Both the position numbers and the translations under genes were made by a program. Below the pieces are notes generated by a model that worked only from the letters and a program-made list of their open reading frames with translations, ran no database searches and was not told the DNA's origin. From the NCBI RefSeq assembly GCF_002197685.1, contig NZ_NBBI01000005.1, forward strand, positions 124,001 through 188,000: a stretch of 64,000 nt of DNA. The letters are read 5' to 3'. Source of the DNA: Sphingomonas dokdonensis. GTDB taxonomy: Bacteria > Pseudomonadota > Alphaproteobacteria > Sphingomonadales > Sphingomonadaceae. Shown here one piece after another: positions 15,669-25,456 of the stretch. Position 1 is the stretch's first letter; each line of letters begins with the position of its first letter.

Positions 15669-17411
15669 TCAGATGCGCGACAGCGCCTCGGCGGCGATCA
15701 TACGTGCTTCTCCGCCGAGCCCCACCGCGCGCAACGCGGCCACGATCCGATACAATGTCGCCGGTGGCACCTGTCGCCAGCTTGGCGCCTGCATGCCGAT
15801 GCCGGCGAGCAGAAGCACCGTTGCGGGCTGCCGCTCGTTCACCGCGCGATCGAGCGCCCGGGTCCAGCTGTTCGCCGCGCCGATCGGGACTGAGAGCGCC
15901 TCTGCGCCGCTTTCGATCTCTTGCGGTGAAAGCCGGCCCAGCCCCGCTAGCCCGGCAAACAGCAGCTTGCGCTTCGCGTCCGTTTCACCCGCACCGGCAT
16001 AGGAGGCCACGGCATTGTACGATACGCGGGTCGTCGCATCGGGATCGGATAGTTCCAGCAACGCCCAGGCATCGCTGCCTTCCTCAACCTGACCGCGCCA
16101 GCGCTGCGCCGTGCGGTCCAGCCCGGCGGACAGCATCGCCGCCACGATCCGGTCGGCCTGCGGCTTGCCGTCGGTCGGCCGCACGCGTGCGGCGGCGCGC
16201 GCCGTCAGGATCAGCCGCGCATAGCGCGCCTGTGACGTCTCCACGCCGTCCCACAGCTGCGTCAGCGCGCGCAGCCGCGTCGCGACATCGGCACCCACAT
16301 AAGCAGCGCGCAGATCCGAGGCGATGGCACCAAGCGTGGATGGCGTGTCCTCCGCTGCATCCAGCGCGGCATAAAGGTCCACCAAGGCGGCATTGGAGAC
16401 TACGCCCATCGCGGCGGCGGTCTCCGCCGCATTCGCGCGATCGCCGATCGGGATTGCCGGTGCCAGCGCCCGCCATCCGGTGACCTGTGGGCCCACCGTG
16501 CGATACAATTCGTCGGGAATAGCAACGCCAGTGGCGGTCGCGAGGCCGAACCGCCACGTCGTCAGCTGCACCACCGGATCCCACTCAATGGTTACCGCCT
16601 GGCGGCTGTTCAGCCCCGCACCGATCACCTTTTGCGCCAGCGCCAGATCGATGCCGCTGGCGATCCGCTTGCGGCGGGCAGCGTCGATCAGCGGCTTGGC
16701 GCCTCCCTCGGCGTTGACCAATGCCGCGCACATCGCACGCGCCAGGATCCAGGCGCGCTCGCTGTCGCCAGCACCGTCCGTCAGGGGGCACAGGCCGGCC
16801 GGGTCGCCCGTCGCCAGCATCGCCTGCATGGCAACCTGCCGGTACTTGGGCGTGGCGTCCGCGGTGTCGACGCTCTGAAGGACGCTGCGCGCTGCCACCG
16901 ATTCGCCCATGCGCAGCAGCAGCCAGCCGCGCTCTGCCGCAAAGTCGGCGCCATCCAGCCCGGCGGGCGTGTCCACGCGCGAAAGAAGCGCGCGGCGCAG
17001 CGCGATCGATAACCAGCGCGACGGCAACGGCGCGGAAAGCCGGCGCATTAGGCCTTCGAGATAGCCGCCGTCGGCCGAGCCGAAGGCATTGGCCGGCACA
17101 CCACCCTCGCCAAGGCCGATCGGCCCCACGCGCGCCAGCGATCGCCGCGCGAACAGCGGCATCTCATATTGCGCCAGCTCTTCGTCGCTCGGCGGCGTCG
17201 GCGTTGGCGTCGGACTGGGCGACGGCTCCACCGCCGGCAGATCGAGTGGTGCGCTTGGCAGGGGCTGCACCACCGCACCGCTGGGCCGTGCAGCGGGCGG
17301 CGGCGCAACGGGCTCACCGAAGCCGGGTGGCAACAGCGATTCGGGTGCCTGGGCGTTTTGGGCGACCGCAGCAGCGGCCAGGGAAGCGGCGGCGGCGAGC
17401 GCCGCGATCAA
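15669..17411 (-). CDS. Conserved secreted protein of unknown function
   Basis: About 580 residues, mostly alanine-rich helices, with a signal-like stretch IAALAAAASLAAAAVAQ at the N-terminus. A proline-rich spacer including PSPSPTPTPTPPS follows, and then a long helical body with TPR-like spacing but no motif I can name. Start choice is uncertain. The TTG at 17411 follows directly on the stop of the 45-residue membrane-protein gene and gives a clean signal peptide. A GTG at 17477 would add 22 arginine-rich residues but would overlap that gene. It ends two bases before xerD. Confidence 0.65.
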   Translation of the reverse strand: MIAALAAAASLAAAAVAQNAQAPESLLPPGFGEPVAPPPAARPSGAVVQPLPSAPLDLPAVEPSPSPTPTPTPPSDEELAQYEMPLFARRSLARVGPIGLGEGGVPANAFGSADGGYLEGLMRRLSAPLPSRWLSIALRRALLSRVDTPAGLDGADFAAERGWLLLRMGESVAARSVLQSVDTADATPKYRQVAMQAMLATGDPAGLCPLTDGAGDSERAWILARAMCAALVNAEGGAKPLIDAARRKRIASGIDLALAQKVIGAGLNSRQAVTIEWDPVVQLTTWRFGLATATGVAIPDELYRTVGPQVTGWRALAPAIPIGDRANAAETAAAMGVVSNAALVDLYAALDAAEDTPSTLGAIASDLRAAYVGADVATRLRALTQLWDGVETSQARYARLILTARAAARVRPTDGKPQADRIVAAMLSAGLDRTAQRWRGQVEEGSDAWALLELSDPDATTRVSYNAVASYAGAGETDAKRKLLFAGLAGLGRLSPQEIESGAEALSVPIGAANSWTRALDRAVNERQPATVLLLAGIGMQAPSWRQVPPATLYRIVAALRAVGLGGEARMIAAEALSRI

Positions 17412-17412
17412 C

Positions 17413-17550
17413 CTAGCTCGCGAGGTTGCCAAGCTCGACCGCCTTTTCGACCTGCGTGGTAGGCTGCTCCGTTGCACTTCCCGCTAGGAAGAACAGCGCG
17501 CCCACCACGACCACCAACAGCACAACCAGCGTGACGATCAAACGCGACAT
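17413..17550 (-). CDS. 45-residue single-pass membrane protein
   Basis: A small frame opens with ATG at 17550 and reads MSRLIVTLVVLLVVVVGALF, a hydrophobic helix. It continues FLAGSATEQPTTQVEKAVEL and ends LGNLAS. The end is a TAG immediately before the likely start of the secreted-protein gene. The protein would be anchored by residues 4-22 with a short polar tail outside. Tight coupling to the next gene and a well-formed transmembrane helix with a polar tail argue that it is real. Function is unknown; it may assist export or anchoring of the downstream product. Confidence 0.6.
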   Translation of the reverse strand: MSRLIVTLVVLLVVVVGALFFLAGSATEQPTTQVEKAVELGNLAS

Positions 17551-17650
17551 GTTTCAACCCTGCACGGCGCGGGAGCAAACCCGCGCTTCTAAACACAAAC
17601 TACCGAGCCTTGTGCCCGGGGCGCCGACGCGCTGTATAGCCCTCGAACTC

Positions 17651-18214
17651 ATGTTGCAAAGCCCCACCACTTCTACGCGCGATAGCAAGAGCCGCTGGCA
17701 GCGCGAGCCGATCGTGCTCGTCGGCCTGATGGGCGTCGGCAAATCAACGGTCGGCAAGCGGCTCGCACACCGGCTCGGGCTACCCTTTGTTGATGCCGAC
17801 AACGAGATCGAAGAAGCCGCTGGCATGTCGATCGCGGACATCTTTGCGCAATTTGGCGAGCCTTATTTCCGGGACGGCGAGCGGCGTGTCATCCAGCGGC
17901 TGATCGATGGCCGCCCTAAAGTGATCGCGACCGGCGGCGGTGCCTTCGTCAACGATGCGACGCGCGCCCTTATCCTGTCCGACGCGCTAGCGATCTGGCT
18001 CGACGCCGATATCGAGGTGCTGGTGGAGCGCGTCCGTCGGCGCGACACCCGTCCGCTGCTGCGCGGCAAGGATCCCGCGACGGTGCTGCGCGAGCTCGCC
18101 GCAGTCCGTAATCCGCTCTACGCCCAGGCGCATATCCGCGTGCCCAGCAACAATGCGCCGCACGAGGCAACGGTTCGTGCCATCCTCAACGCGATCGGGT
18201 ACGGGGCCTCATGA
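17651..18214 (+). CDS. aroK: Shikimate kinase
   Basis: The 187-residue protein starts at ATG 17651. It has the P-loop GLMGVGKST at 25-33, the shikimate-binding DADNEIEEAAGMSIADIF, the GGGAF motif and the lid region RDTRPLLRG. It phosphorylates shikimate at O3 in the chorismate pathway. The N-terminus carries about 18 extra residues, common in alphaproteobacteria. aroB begins within its stop (ATGA), a classical aroKB pair. A longer frame upstream of 17651 has no family resemblance. Confidence 0.96.
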   Translation: MLQSPTTSTRDSKSRWQREPIVLVGLMGVGKSTVGKRLAHRLGLPFVDADNEIEEAAGMSIADIFAQFGEPYFRDGERRVIQRLIDGRPKVIATGGGAFVNDATRALILSDALAIWLDADIEVLVERVRRRDTRPLLRGKDPATVLRELAAVRNPLYAQAHIRVPSNNAPHEATVRAILNAIGYGAS

Positions 18215-19311
18215 CGATTGTTCCGGTGGCGCTTGGTGCGCGCAGCTATGACGTGGTGATCGAAGCGGGCCTTCTTGCCACGGCAGGCGATATCCTGGCG
18301 CCGCTATCGCGCGGGCGGCCGATGCCGATCGTGGCCGACGCCAATGTCGCGCCGCATCTGGAGACACTGCGCGGCTCGCTCAATGCGGCCGGCGTGTCCA
18401 CCGAGACGATCATTATTCCCGCTGGTGAGAACTCGAAAAGCTGGGCGACGCTTGAGCAGCTGACCGATCGGCTGCTTGCGCTCGGCGTCGAGCGCGGTGA
18501 CCATGTCATCGCGCTCGGGGGCGGGGTGATCGGCGATCTGGTCGGTTTCGCCACCGCCATTCTGAAGCGGGGCTGCGGCTTCGTCCAGGTGCCCACGACC
18601 TTGCTGGCGCAGGTCGATTCCTCGGTGGGCGGCAAGACGGGCATCAACGCGCGCGCCGGCAAGAACCTGATCGGCGCCTTTCATCAGCCCAAGATCGTTT
18701 TGATCGATCCCCGCGTGCTCGACACGCTGCCGCTCCGCCAGCTGCGCGCCGGCTATGCCGAGGTGGTGAAATACGGGCTGATCGATGACGCCACCTTTTT
18801 CGCCTGGTGCGAGGAACATGGCCCGGCGCTGCTCGCGGGCGACGCGGCGGCACGCGAATATGCCATCGCGCATTCGGTACGCGCCAAGGCCCGGATCGTC
18901 GGCGAGGACGAGTTCGAGACCACGGGGCGCCGGGCATTGCTGAACCTCGGGCACACCTTCGGCCATGCGCTGGAGGCCGAGGCCGGATTTTCGGACCGGC
19001 TGCTCCACGGCGAGGCAGTCGCCGCCGGCTGTGCGCTGGCGTTCGGCTATTCGGTGGCGCACGGCCTGTGCCCGATGGAAGACGCGATTCGCGTCGCGGC
19101 GCACTGGCAGGCGGCGGGGCTGCCCAACGGCTTGTCGGCGGCCGGCATCTCCGCCCCGGCCGAGCGGCTCGTCGACCATATGCGGCATGACAAAAAGGCG
19201 AGCGGCGGCCAGATTCCGTTCCTGCTCGCGCATGGCATCGGCCAAACGTATCTCGACAAGCAGGTGTCGCTTGACGACGTTCAGCGCTTCCTGGCGATCC
19301 AGCCGAACTGA
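18211..19311 (+). CDS. aroB: 3-dehydroquinate synthase
   Basis: The 366-residue protein has the NAD-binding [19 protein letters not shown], the metal-site glutamate in [11 protein letters not shown], the histidines in [12 protein letters not shown] and HGEAVAAG, and the [19 protein letters not shown] signature. It converts DAHP to 3-dehydroquinate, the second step of the shikimate pathway. It overlaps aroK by four bases, and its stop TGA overlaps the ATG of the DUF2256 gene by one base, so the three are translated as a unit. Confidence 0.97.
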   Translation: MTIVPVALGARSYDVVIEAGLLATAGDILAPLSRGRPMPIVADANVAPHLETLRGSLNAAGVSTETIIIPAGENSKSWATLEQLTDRLLALGVERGDHVIALGGGVIGDLVGFATAILKRGCGFVQVPTTLLAQVDSSVGGKTGINARAGKNLIGAFHQPKIVLIDPRVLDTLPLRQLRAGYAEVVKYGLIDDATFFAWCEEHGPALLAGDAAAREYAIAHSVRAKARIVGEDEFETTGRRALLNLGHTFGHALEAEAGFSDRLLHGEAVAAGCALAFGYSVAHGLCPMEDAIRVAAHWQAAGLPNGLSAAGISAPAERLVDHMRHDKKASGGQIPFLLAHGIGQTYLDKQVSLDDVQRFLAIQPN

Positions 19312-19451
19312 TGCCCAGCGGCGTCGCCAAAGGAAATCTGCCGACAAAGGTCTGCCCGGCCTGCCAGCGGCCGTTCACCTGGCGCAAGAAATGGGCGCGC
19401 GACTGGGATCAGGTGATCTACTGCTCCGACGCTTGCCGTCGCAAACGCTAG
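19311..19451 (+). CDS. DUF2256 small zinc-ribbon protein
   Basis: The 46-residue frame starts on the last base of aroB (TGATG). It reads [20 protein letters not shown], then [14 protein letters not shown]. The CPxC and YCSDAC pairs make a four-cysteine zinc site, with WRKKW in between, which is the DUF2256 pattern. The role is unknown. Coupling to aroB suggests constitutive low-level expression. Confidence 0.85.
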   Translation: MPSGVAKGNLPTKVCPACQRPFTWRKKWARDWDQVIYCSDACRRKR

Positions 19452-19453
19452 GG

Positions 19454-19786
19454 TCAGCCGCGGGCGGCCAGCCAGGCGAGCCATAGCCAGCCACCGATCA
19501 GCAGCGTGCCGCCGATCGGGGTGATTGCGCCAAACCAGCGTGGCGCGCCCAGCGCCATCAGGTACAAGGTACCAGCAAACAGCGCGCCGCCCGCCAGAAA
19601 CAGCCACGCCGGTCCGCGCGCCTCCAGCCGGAGCGCGACCAGCACCGCAACGGCGTGGATCAGCTGATACTGCCCCCCGGTGCGCAGCCATTCCGCGGCC
19701 TGCCCGCTTGCGCCATGCGCGCCAAAAGCGCCGGCGCCGACCGCAAGCGCGCCCGACAAGGCGCCCAGCATCATCAGCCAGTTCAT
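19454..19786 (-). CDS. DUF423 family membrane protein
   Basis: The 110-residue protein from ATG 19786 has four predicted transmembrane helices and the family signature GALSGALAVGAGAFGAHG near the N-terminus, then WLRTGGQYQLIHAVAVL. Its start overlaps the stop of the antiporter gene (ATGA), making it the last gene of a four-gene chain. It is an inner-membrane protein with no established function. Confidence 0.85.
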   Translation of the reverse strand: MNWLMMLGALSGALAVGAGAFGAHGASGQAAEWLRTGGQYQLIHAVAVLVALRLEARGPAWLFLAGGALFAGTLYLMALGAPRWFGAITPIGGTLLIGGWLWLAWLAARG

Positions 19787-21537
19787 CGGTCGTTCCCCCA
19801 TGGCTGCTGCGCCGCCACGATCGCGCGGGCGGCGCGAATATCGTTGGCTTCCAGCTGGATGCGCAGCCGCTCCTTGTCGCGCGCGCGATACATGTCCTCC
19901 GCACGGTCGATCTCGGCACGGTCGATACCCAGGCCCTCCATCGCGGCACGCGCCATCTTGACCGCCGATTCAAGCACTTCGCGCACCACCAGCCGCGCAG
20001 GCCCGTTCTTCAGTTTGATCAGCCCGCGGCGATCAAACGCCCGGACGTAAATGGCCGCGCGGGGAAACGCCTCGTGCACCGCCTCGACCACATCGGCCGT
20101 CACCTGCTCGCCGTCGGTGCAGAACAGGATCATTTCGGCCTCCGCCGCGCCCGCCTGACGCAGCAGGTCCAATCGCGTGCCGTCGCCATAATAAACCTTG
20201 GCGCCAAACTCTCCGGCGACATCAATCATCTCGATATCGGTGTCGATCAGCGTCACGGGGATGTCCTGCGCGAGCAGCATCTGCCCCACGGTCTGGCCGA
20301 AGCGACCATAGCCAACGATCAACGCATTGGCGCCATCCGCCTTCGGGCCTTCGCGCTCTCCCGGCACGATCGGCGTTTCACGGAACCGACGGGTGAGCGT
20401 CATGAGAAACGGCGTGGTCGCCATCGACAGCGTGATAATGGCGCCGAACAAGGACGCGGCCTCTGGCGCGATCAGATAAGCGTTGGTCGCCTGGGCGAAC
20501 AGCACGAAGCCGAACTCGCCGCCCTGGCTCAGCAGTACGCCCAGCGCGAGCGCCGCGCGCCACGACATGCGAAAGGCAAGGCCGATCAGGAAGATCACCA
20601 GCGTCTTGGTCGCGATCAACGCCAGCGCCATGGAAAGCACGAACAGCGGCCGTTCGGCGATCGCCGTCAGGTTCAGCATCATGCCGATGGTGAGAAAGAA
20701 CAAACCGAGCAGGATCGAGCGGAACGGATCCACATCGGCCTCCAGTTCGTGCCGATAGGGGCTGTCGGCCAGCATCACGCCGGCAATGAACGCACCCAAC
20801 GCGGTCGAAAGCCCAAGCGCCTCCATCAGCGCCGCGCTGGCGATCACGGTGAACAACGCGGCAAAGACGAACATTTCGCGCTCGCCCATGTTGCCGATGC
20901 CGCGGAACAGCGGCCGCAACACGAAGCGGCCAGCCGCGATCAGGCCGACCACCGCCGCCAGCGTGTACAACACCAGCACCCATCCCGGCGGGCCGGCGGC
21001 GTCGGCAGGATTGCGGCTCATCGCGGCGATGATGGTGATCAGCGGGATGATCGACAGATCCTGGAACAACAGGATCGAGAAGGCGCGTTCTCCGAAGGGG
21101 GTGCGCAGGCGACCCGAGGATTGCAGCATCGGCAGCACCTGGGCCGTCGACGACAGCGCGAGCGGCAGTCCGAGCGCCAGTGCGGCGGGGATGGAGAAAT
21201 GCGCAAAGATCGCGATGATCGCGGTCACCGCGATGCCGCAGGCCACGACCTGCAGCAGCCCGAGCCCGAAGATATCCTCCTTCAGCCGCCACAATCGCCC
21301 GGGGTTCAGCTCGAGCCCAACGATAAAGAGCAGCAAGGTTATGCCGAGTTCGGCGACGCCAAGCTTCGCTTCGGCATCGCCGATCAGCCCCAGCACCTGC
21401 GGGCCGACGACCGCACCCGCCACCAGGAACCCCAGCGTGGCACCGAGGCCCAGCCGGCGGAACAACAGCACGAAGCCAAGGCCGGCGCCGAGCAGGATCA
21501 CGCCGTCTCGAAGCAGCGATCCTGTGGCATGCTCCAT
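19783..21537 (-). CDS. CPA2-family monovalent cation:proton antiporter with TrkA-N domain (KefB/KefC-like)
   Basis: The 584-residue protein has about 12 membrane helices in its first 380 residues, with GLELNPGRLW, ALSSTAQVLPML and LLSQGGEFGFVLFA typical of CPA2 transporters. From about 412 a Rossmann nucleotide-binding domain (ALIVGYGRFGQTVGQML, then TLIDTDIEMID) follows, as in Kef potassium efflux systems. It should exchange K+ or Na+ for protons under nucleotide or redox control. Its ATG shares a base with the stop of the Fe-S scaffold gene, and its stop overlaps the DUF423 start. Confidence 0.9.
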   Translation of the reverse strand: MEHATGSLLRDGVILLGAGLGFVLLFRRLGLGATLGFLVAGAVVGPQVLGLIGDAEAKLGVAELGITLLLFIVGLELNPGRLWRLKEDIFGLGLLQVVACGIAVTAIIAIFAHFSIPAALALGLPLALSSTAQVLPMLQSSGRLRTPFGERAFSILLFQDLSIIPLITIIAAMSRNPADAAGPPGWVLVLYTLAAVVGLIAAGRFVLRPLFRGIGNMGEREMFVFAALFTVIASAALMEALGLSTALGAFIAGVMLADSPYRHELEADVDPFRSILLGLFFLTIGMMLNLTAIAERPLFVLSMALALIATKTLVIFLIGLAFRMSWRAALALGVLLSQGGEFGFVLFAQATNAYLIAPEAASLFGAIITLSMATTPFLMTLTRRFRETPIVPGEREGPKADGANALIVGYGRFGQTVGQMLLAQDIPVTLIDTDIEMIDVAGEFGAKVYYGDGTRLDLLRQAGAAEAEMILFCTDGEQVTADVVEAVHEAFPRAAIYVRAFDRRGLIKLKNGPARLVVREVLESAVKMARAAMEGLGIDRAEIDRAEDMYRARDKERLRIQLEANDIRAARAIVAAQQPWGNDR

Positions 21538-21974
21538 CAGTGTTCCCCTGCGCCGCGCTGCGCCTGTTCGGCTGCCTCAGCCGCGGCCTCGAAGGCGAGA
21601 CGAATGGAGGCATGGCGGGCGTGATAATCGAGCGCCGGCGTCAGCACGTCGAGCCCCGGCCAGTCCGGCAGACCACCCTCACGTGCCAGCCAGGCCGACA
21701 GCGCATCGCGCGCATCGGCCAATTCGGTCGGCGTACGGCCGATCACGTTGGCGGCGAGCAGCGACGACGAAGCCTGGCCGAGCGCACAGGCGCGTACCAG
21801 CATCCCCGCCTCGCTGACCCGGCCGTCCGATCCGAGGTTCACATCCACGGTCACGCGGCTGCCGCAGATCGGCGAGCGCCGCTCGCTGCTGCCCTGCGGA
21901 TCGGCGAGCCGCTCGTCGATTGGATTGTCGGTCGCGAGCCGCAAGATCGCGTCATTGTACAGCGTGTCGCTCAT
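21537..21974 (-). CDS. IscU/NifU-like iron-sulfur cluster scaffold protein
   Basis: The 145-residue protein resembles the IscU/NifU N-terminal fold: Cys37 in SPICGSR and Cys63 in RACALGQASSS sit where the first two cluster ligands belong. The third ligand cysteine seems absent; the matching C-terminal segment reads LDYHARHASIRLAFEA, with histidines instead. The variant may bind a cluster with His or serve another role. It overlaps the CvpA gene start region by four bases and the antiporter start by one, placing it inside a membrane-protein operon, not a suf/isc cluster. Confidence 0.8.
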   Translation of the reverse strand: MSDTLYNDAILRLATDNPIDERLADPQGSSERRSPICGSRVTVDVNLGSDGRVSEAGMLVRACALGQASSSLLAANVIGRTPTELADARDALSAWLAREGGLPDWPGLDVLTPALDYHARHASIRLAFEAAAEAAEQAQRGAGEH

Positions 21975-22516
21975 GCCGGCTGCTTTCCCTTTGGTGCCGG
22001 CCCGAATACGGGCTCACCGCGGCGCCGGCGATCGATAAAGTCCGCGATCGCATTGGTGGTGACGTTCAGCAGCGGGTACGTCCGCGCCTCCTTGATCCAG
22101 GCCGGGCGATTGGCCGGCCCGCCGCCGATCGTGTCGAGCACCAGCACCACCAGCAAAAAGGCAAGACTGGCGATGATCAGGCCCTTGAGCGCGCCAAAGC
22201 CAAAGCCCAACGCGCGATCCACCGGGCCAAGCACCGATTTGCGGACCCGCTCTCCCATGGCGCGCGCCACCATGCGCCCGACGATATAGGTGACGCCGCA
22301 CAGCAGCACGAAGGCGAGCGTCGCCGCGCCCGATGCCGTGCCGATCGTGCCCGTCAACGCTTTCGAGAGCGGCAGGTGAAACAGCTTCACGGCGAAGATC
22401 ATCGCGACCCAGGCGAAGAGCGCCAGCACCTCCGTCACAAAGCCGCGCTTGAGGCCAAGCAACGCGCTGCCGCCGACGACGGTGAGTACCGCGATATCAA
22501 GTCCGTTGAGGTTCAT
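21971..22516 (-). CDS. CvpA family membrane protein
   Basis: The 181-residue protein has four membrane helices, opens MNLNGLDIAVLTVVGGSALL and has GLKRGFVTEVLAL, the CvpA signature. The polar tail after about 140 is short. CvpA-like proteins affect envelope homeostasis and colicin V secretion in E. coli, but their mechanism is unsettled. It is the first gene of the chain CvpA, scaffold, antiporter, DUF423. radA ends 102 bp upstream on the same strand. Confidence 0.85.
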   Translation of the reverse strand: MNLNGLDIAVLTVVGGSALLGLKRGFVTEVLALFAWVAMIFAVKLFHLPLSKALTGTIGTASGAATLAFVLLCGVTYIVGRMVARAMGERVRKSVLGPVDRALGFGFGALKGLIIASLAFLLVVLVLDTIGGGPANRPAWIKEARTYPLLNVTTNAIADFIDRRRRGEPVFGPAPKGKQPA

Positions 22517-22617
22517 TGTCGCCGATCTAGGCCATGACGGTGATGATGAGAACAGGGCGCGCGTGGCGCATCGCTACATGGCGACGATCTGTGCCCGATC
22601 AACGTTACCGCACCGGG

Positions 22618-23991
<1,374 letters not shown>

Positions 23992-24276
23992 CGTTAAACC
24001 CTGTTTATTGCCAGCCTTGCCGACGGCTGCGCCACCGCCATGACCCAACGTAAGAACATGTAGGGAACAATCCCACCCTTTTCTTCCGACGGCCCGATAG
24101 GCGCTGCGGGCGCAATGCAGCTACCAACCAACGTCCATGCAGCCCGTTGCAAACGCAATTCGGCCCGGCGAAGCGAGGAAAACGGAAAATAGGTCAGCGA
24201 TCTTGCAACAAAGTGTCTCTCCGGGCCGTCGGGCGGCTTGACGCTCCATGCTGCATCGGCGAAGTCGCGATCCGCT

Positions 24277-24657
24277 ATGAAGAGCCCCTTCCCCATTGCC
24301 GCCGCGGCGCTTTTCGCGCTTGCTGCCTGTAACTCCAAGTCGGAGCCCGAGGTTCTCGACTCCAATCCCGATCCGATGGCGGCCGAGCTCGCCAACGCCG
24401 GCTCGATCGAAATGCCGCCTGCGATCAAGGCGGACAAGACGATGCGCTGCGCCGACAACAGCCTGGTGTACGTCACCTTCTTCGAAGGCGACAAGCAGGC
24501 CGTCGTGCGTACCGAGCAGGGCGGCACGCCCACCACGCTGACCGCCGCCACCGCCGGCGAGCCGCTGACCGCCGAGGGTGGTTGGTCGATGACCGGCGAC
24601 ACCGCCAACGTGAAGATCGAGGTGCCCGGCAAGGGCACGCTTTCCTGCCACGAATAA
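24277..24657 (+). CDS. Small lipoprotein of unknown function
   Basis: The 126-residue product starts at ATG 24277 with a lipoprotein signal ending LAAC, so Cys18 is the probable lipidated residue. Two further cysteines (about 62 and 123) could form a disulfide in an all-beta domain containing MRCADNSLVYVTFFEGD. The architecture recalls MliC-like lysozyme inhibitors (Cys near the start of a beta domain and a final Cys), but similarity is weak. The 285 bp between it and divergent radA hold no clear promoter or gene. Confidence 0.75.
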   Translation: MKSPFPIAAAALFALAACNSKSEPEVLDSNPDPMAAELANAGSIEMPPAIKADKTMRCADNSLVYVTFFEGDKQAVVRTEQGGTPTTLTAATAGEPLTAEGGWSMTGDTANVKIEVPGKGTLSCHE

Positions 24658-24664
24658 CGGTTCA

Positions 24665-24705
24665 AACCCGCCGTCGCGCCTTGGCAGGAGCGACGGCGGG
24701 TTCTT
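24665..24705 (+). terminator. Rho-independent terminator after the small lipoprotein gene
   Basis: CCCGCCGTCGC and GCGACGGCGGG form a perfect 11-bp stem over a 12-base loop, followed by TTCTT. It ends 14 bp before the aat start and separates the two genes. Confidence 0.8.
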
Positions 24706-24718
24706 ATGCTAGGCGCCG

Positions 24719-25456
24719 ATGACGCGCCGCCCCGCCTTTGACCTGCTAGATCCCGCCTCCGTGCTGGGCGCCTATGCCGTCGGCGTATTTCCCATGGCCG
24801 ATGCGCGCGACGCGCCCGGCGTCTATTGGGTCGAGCCGCGCCGCCGCGCGATCATGCCCCTCGACGGCTTTCACCTCTCCCGCTCCTTGCGCAAGACGCT
24901 GCGCGCCGAACGCTTCCGGCTGACCGCCGACACGGCGTTCGGCACGGTAATCGCGATGTGCGCCGAAGCGGCAAGCGATCGACCCGAAACCTGGATCAAC
25001 CCCTCAATCGAACGCGTCTTTCTGGAATTGCACGCGGCCGGCTTTGCCCATTCGATCGAATGCTGGGAGGGCTCGCGGCTAGTGGGCGGGCTATATGGCC
25101 TGTCGATCGGACGCGCCTTCTTTGGCGAAAGCATGGTGAGCCGGACGCGCGATGCCTCCAAGGCCGCGCTGGCGGCGCTGGTCGCCCGGCTGCGCGGCGG
25201 CGGCTATTCCTTGCTCGACTGCCAGTTCATGACCGATCACCTCGCCTCGCTCGGCGCGGTGGAGATCGATCGGCAGGATTACATGGCGTTGCTGGGCGAT
25301 GCGCTGTCGGACGTGCTGGGCGTCTCGTCGGACGGGCCCGCTGCCTGGCGCGCGACCGGCGCCGATTTCCGCGCGGTAGATGGGCCGCCAAGCACGTCGG
25401 TATCCGGCCCCTTGTCGGGAAAGGACATCGTGCAGCTCTTGGGCCAGACGTCGTAG
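24719..25456 (+). CDS. aat: Leucyl/phenylalanyl-tRNA-protein transferase
   Basis: The 245-residue protein shows AYAVGVFPMAD, YWVEPRRRAIMPLDGFHLSRS, the catalytic-region WEGSRLVGGLYGLSIG, FFGESMVSRTRDASK and LLDCQFMTDHLASLGA, all Aat hallmarks. It attaches Leu or Phe to proteins starting with Arg or Lys, marking them for ClpAP in the N-end rule pathway; clpA lies at 45.5 kb. The last 45 or so residues run beyond the conserved domain and are encoded opposite the DUF2155 gene, a 178-bp convergent overlap. Confidence 0.95.
   Translation: MTRRPAFDLLDPASVLGAYAVGVFPMADARDAPGVYWVEPRRRAIMPLDGFHLSRSLRKTLRAERFRLTADTAFGTVIAMCAEAASDRPETWINPSIERVFLELHAAGFAHSIECWEGSRLVGGLYGLSIGRAFFGESMVSRTRDASKAALAALVARLRGGGYSLLDCQFMTDHLASLGAVEIDRQDYMALLGDALSDVLGVSSDGPAAWRATGADFRAVDGPPSTSVSGPLSGKDIVQLLGQTS

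Noticed and set aside
19525..21624. A 699-codon open frame opposite the antiporter gene
   Set aside because: It mirrors a conserved antiporter gene and its product is Arg/His/Gln-rich with no domain, as expected for an antisense frame at high GC.
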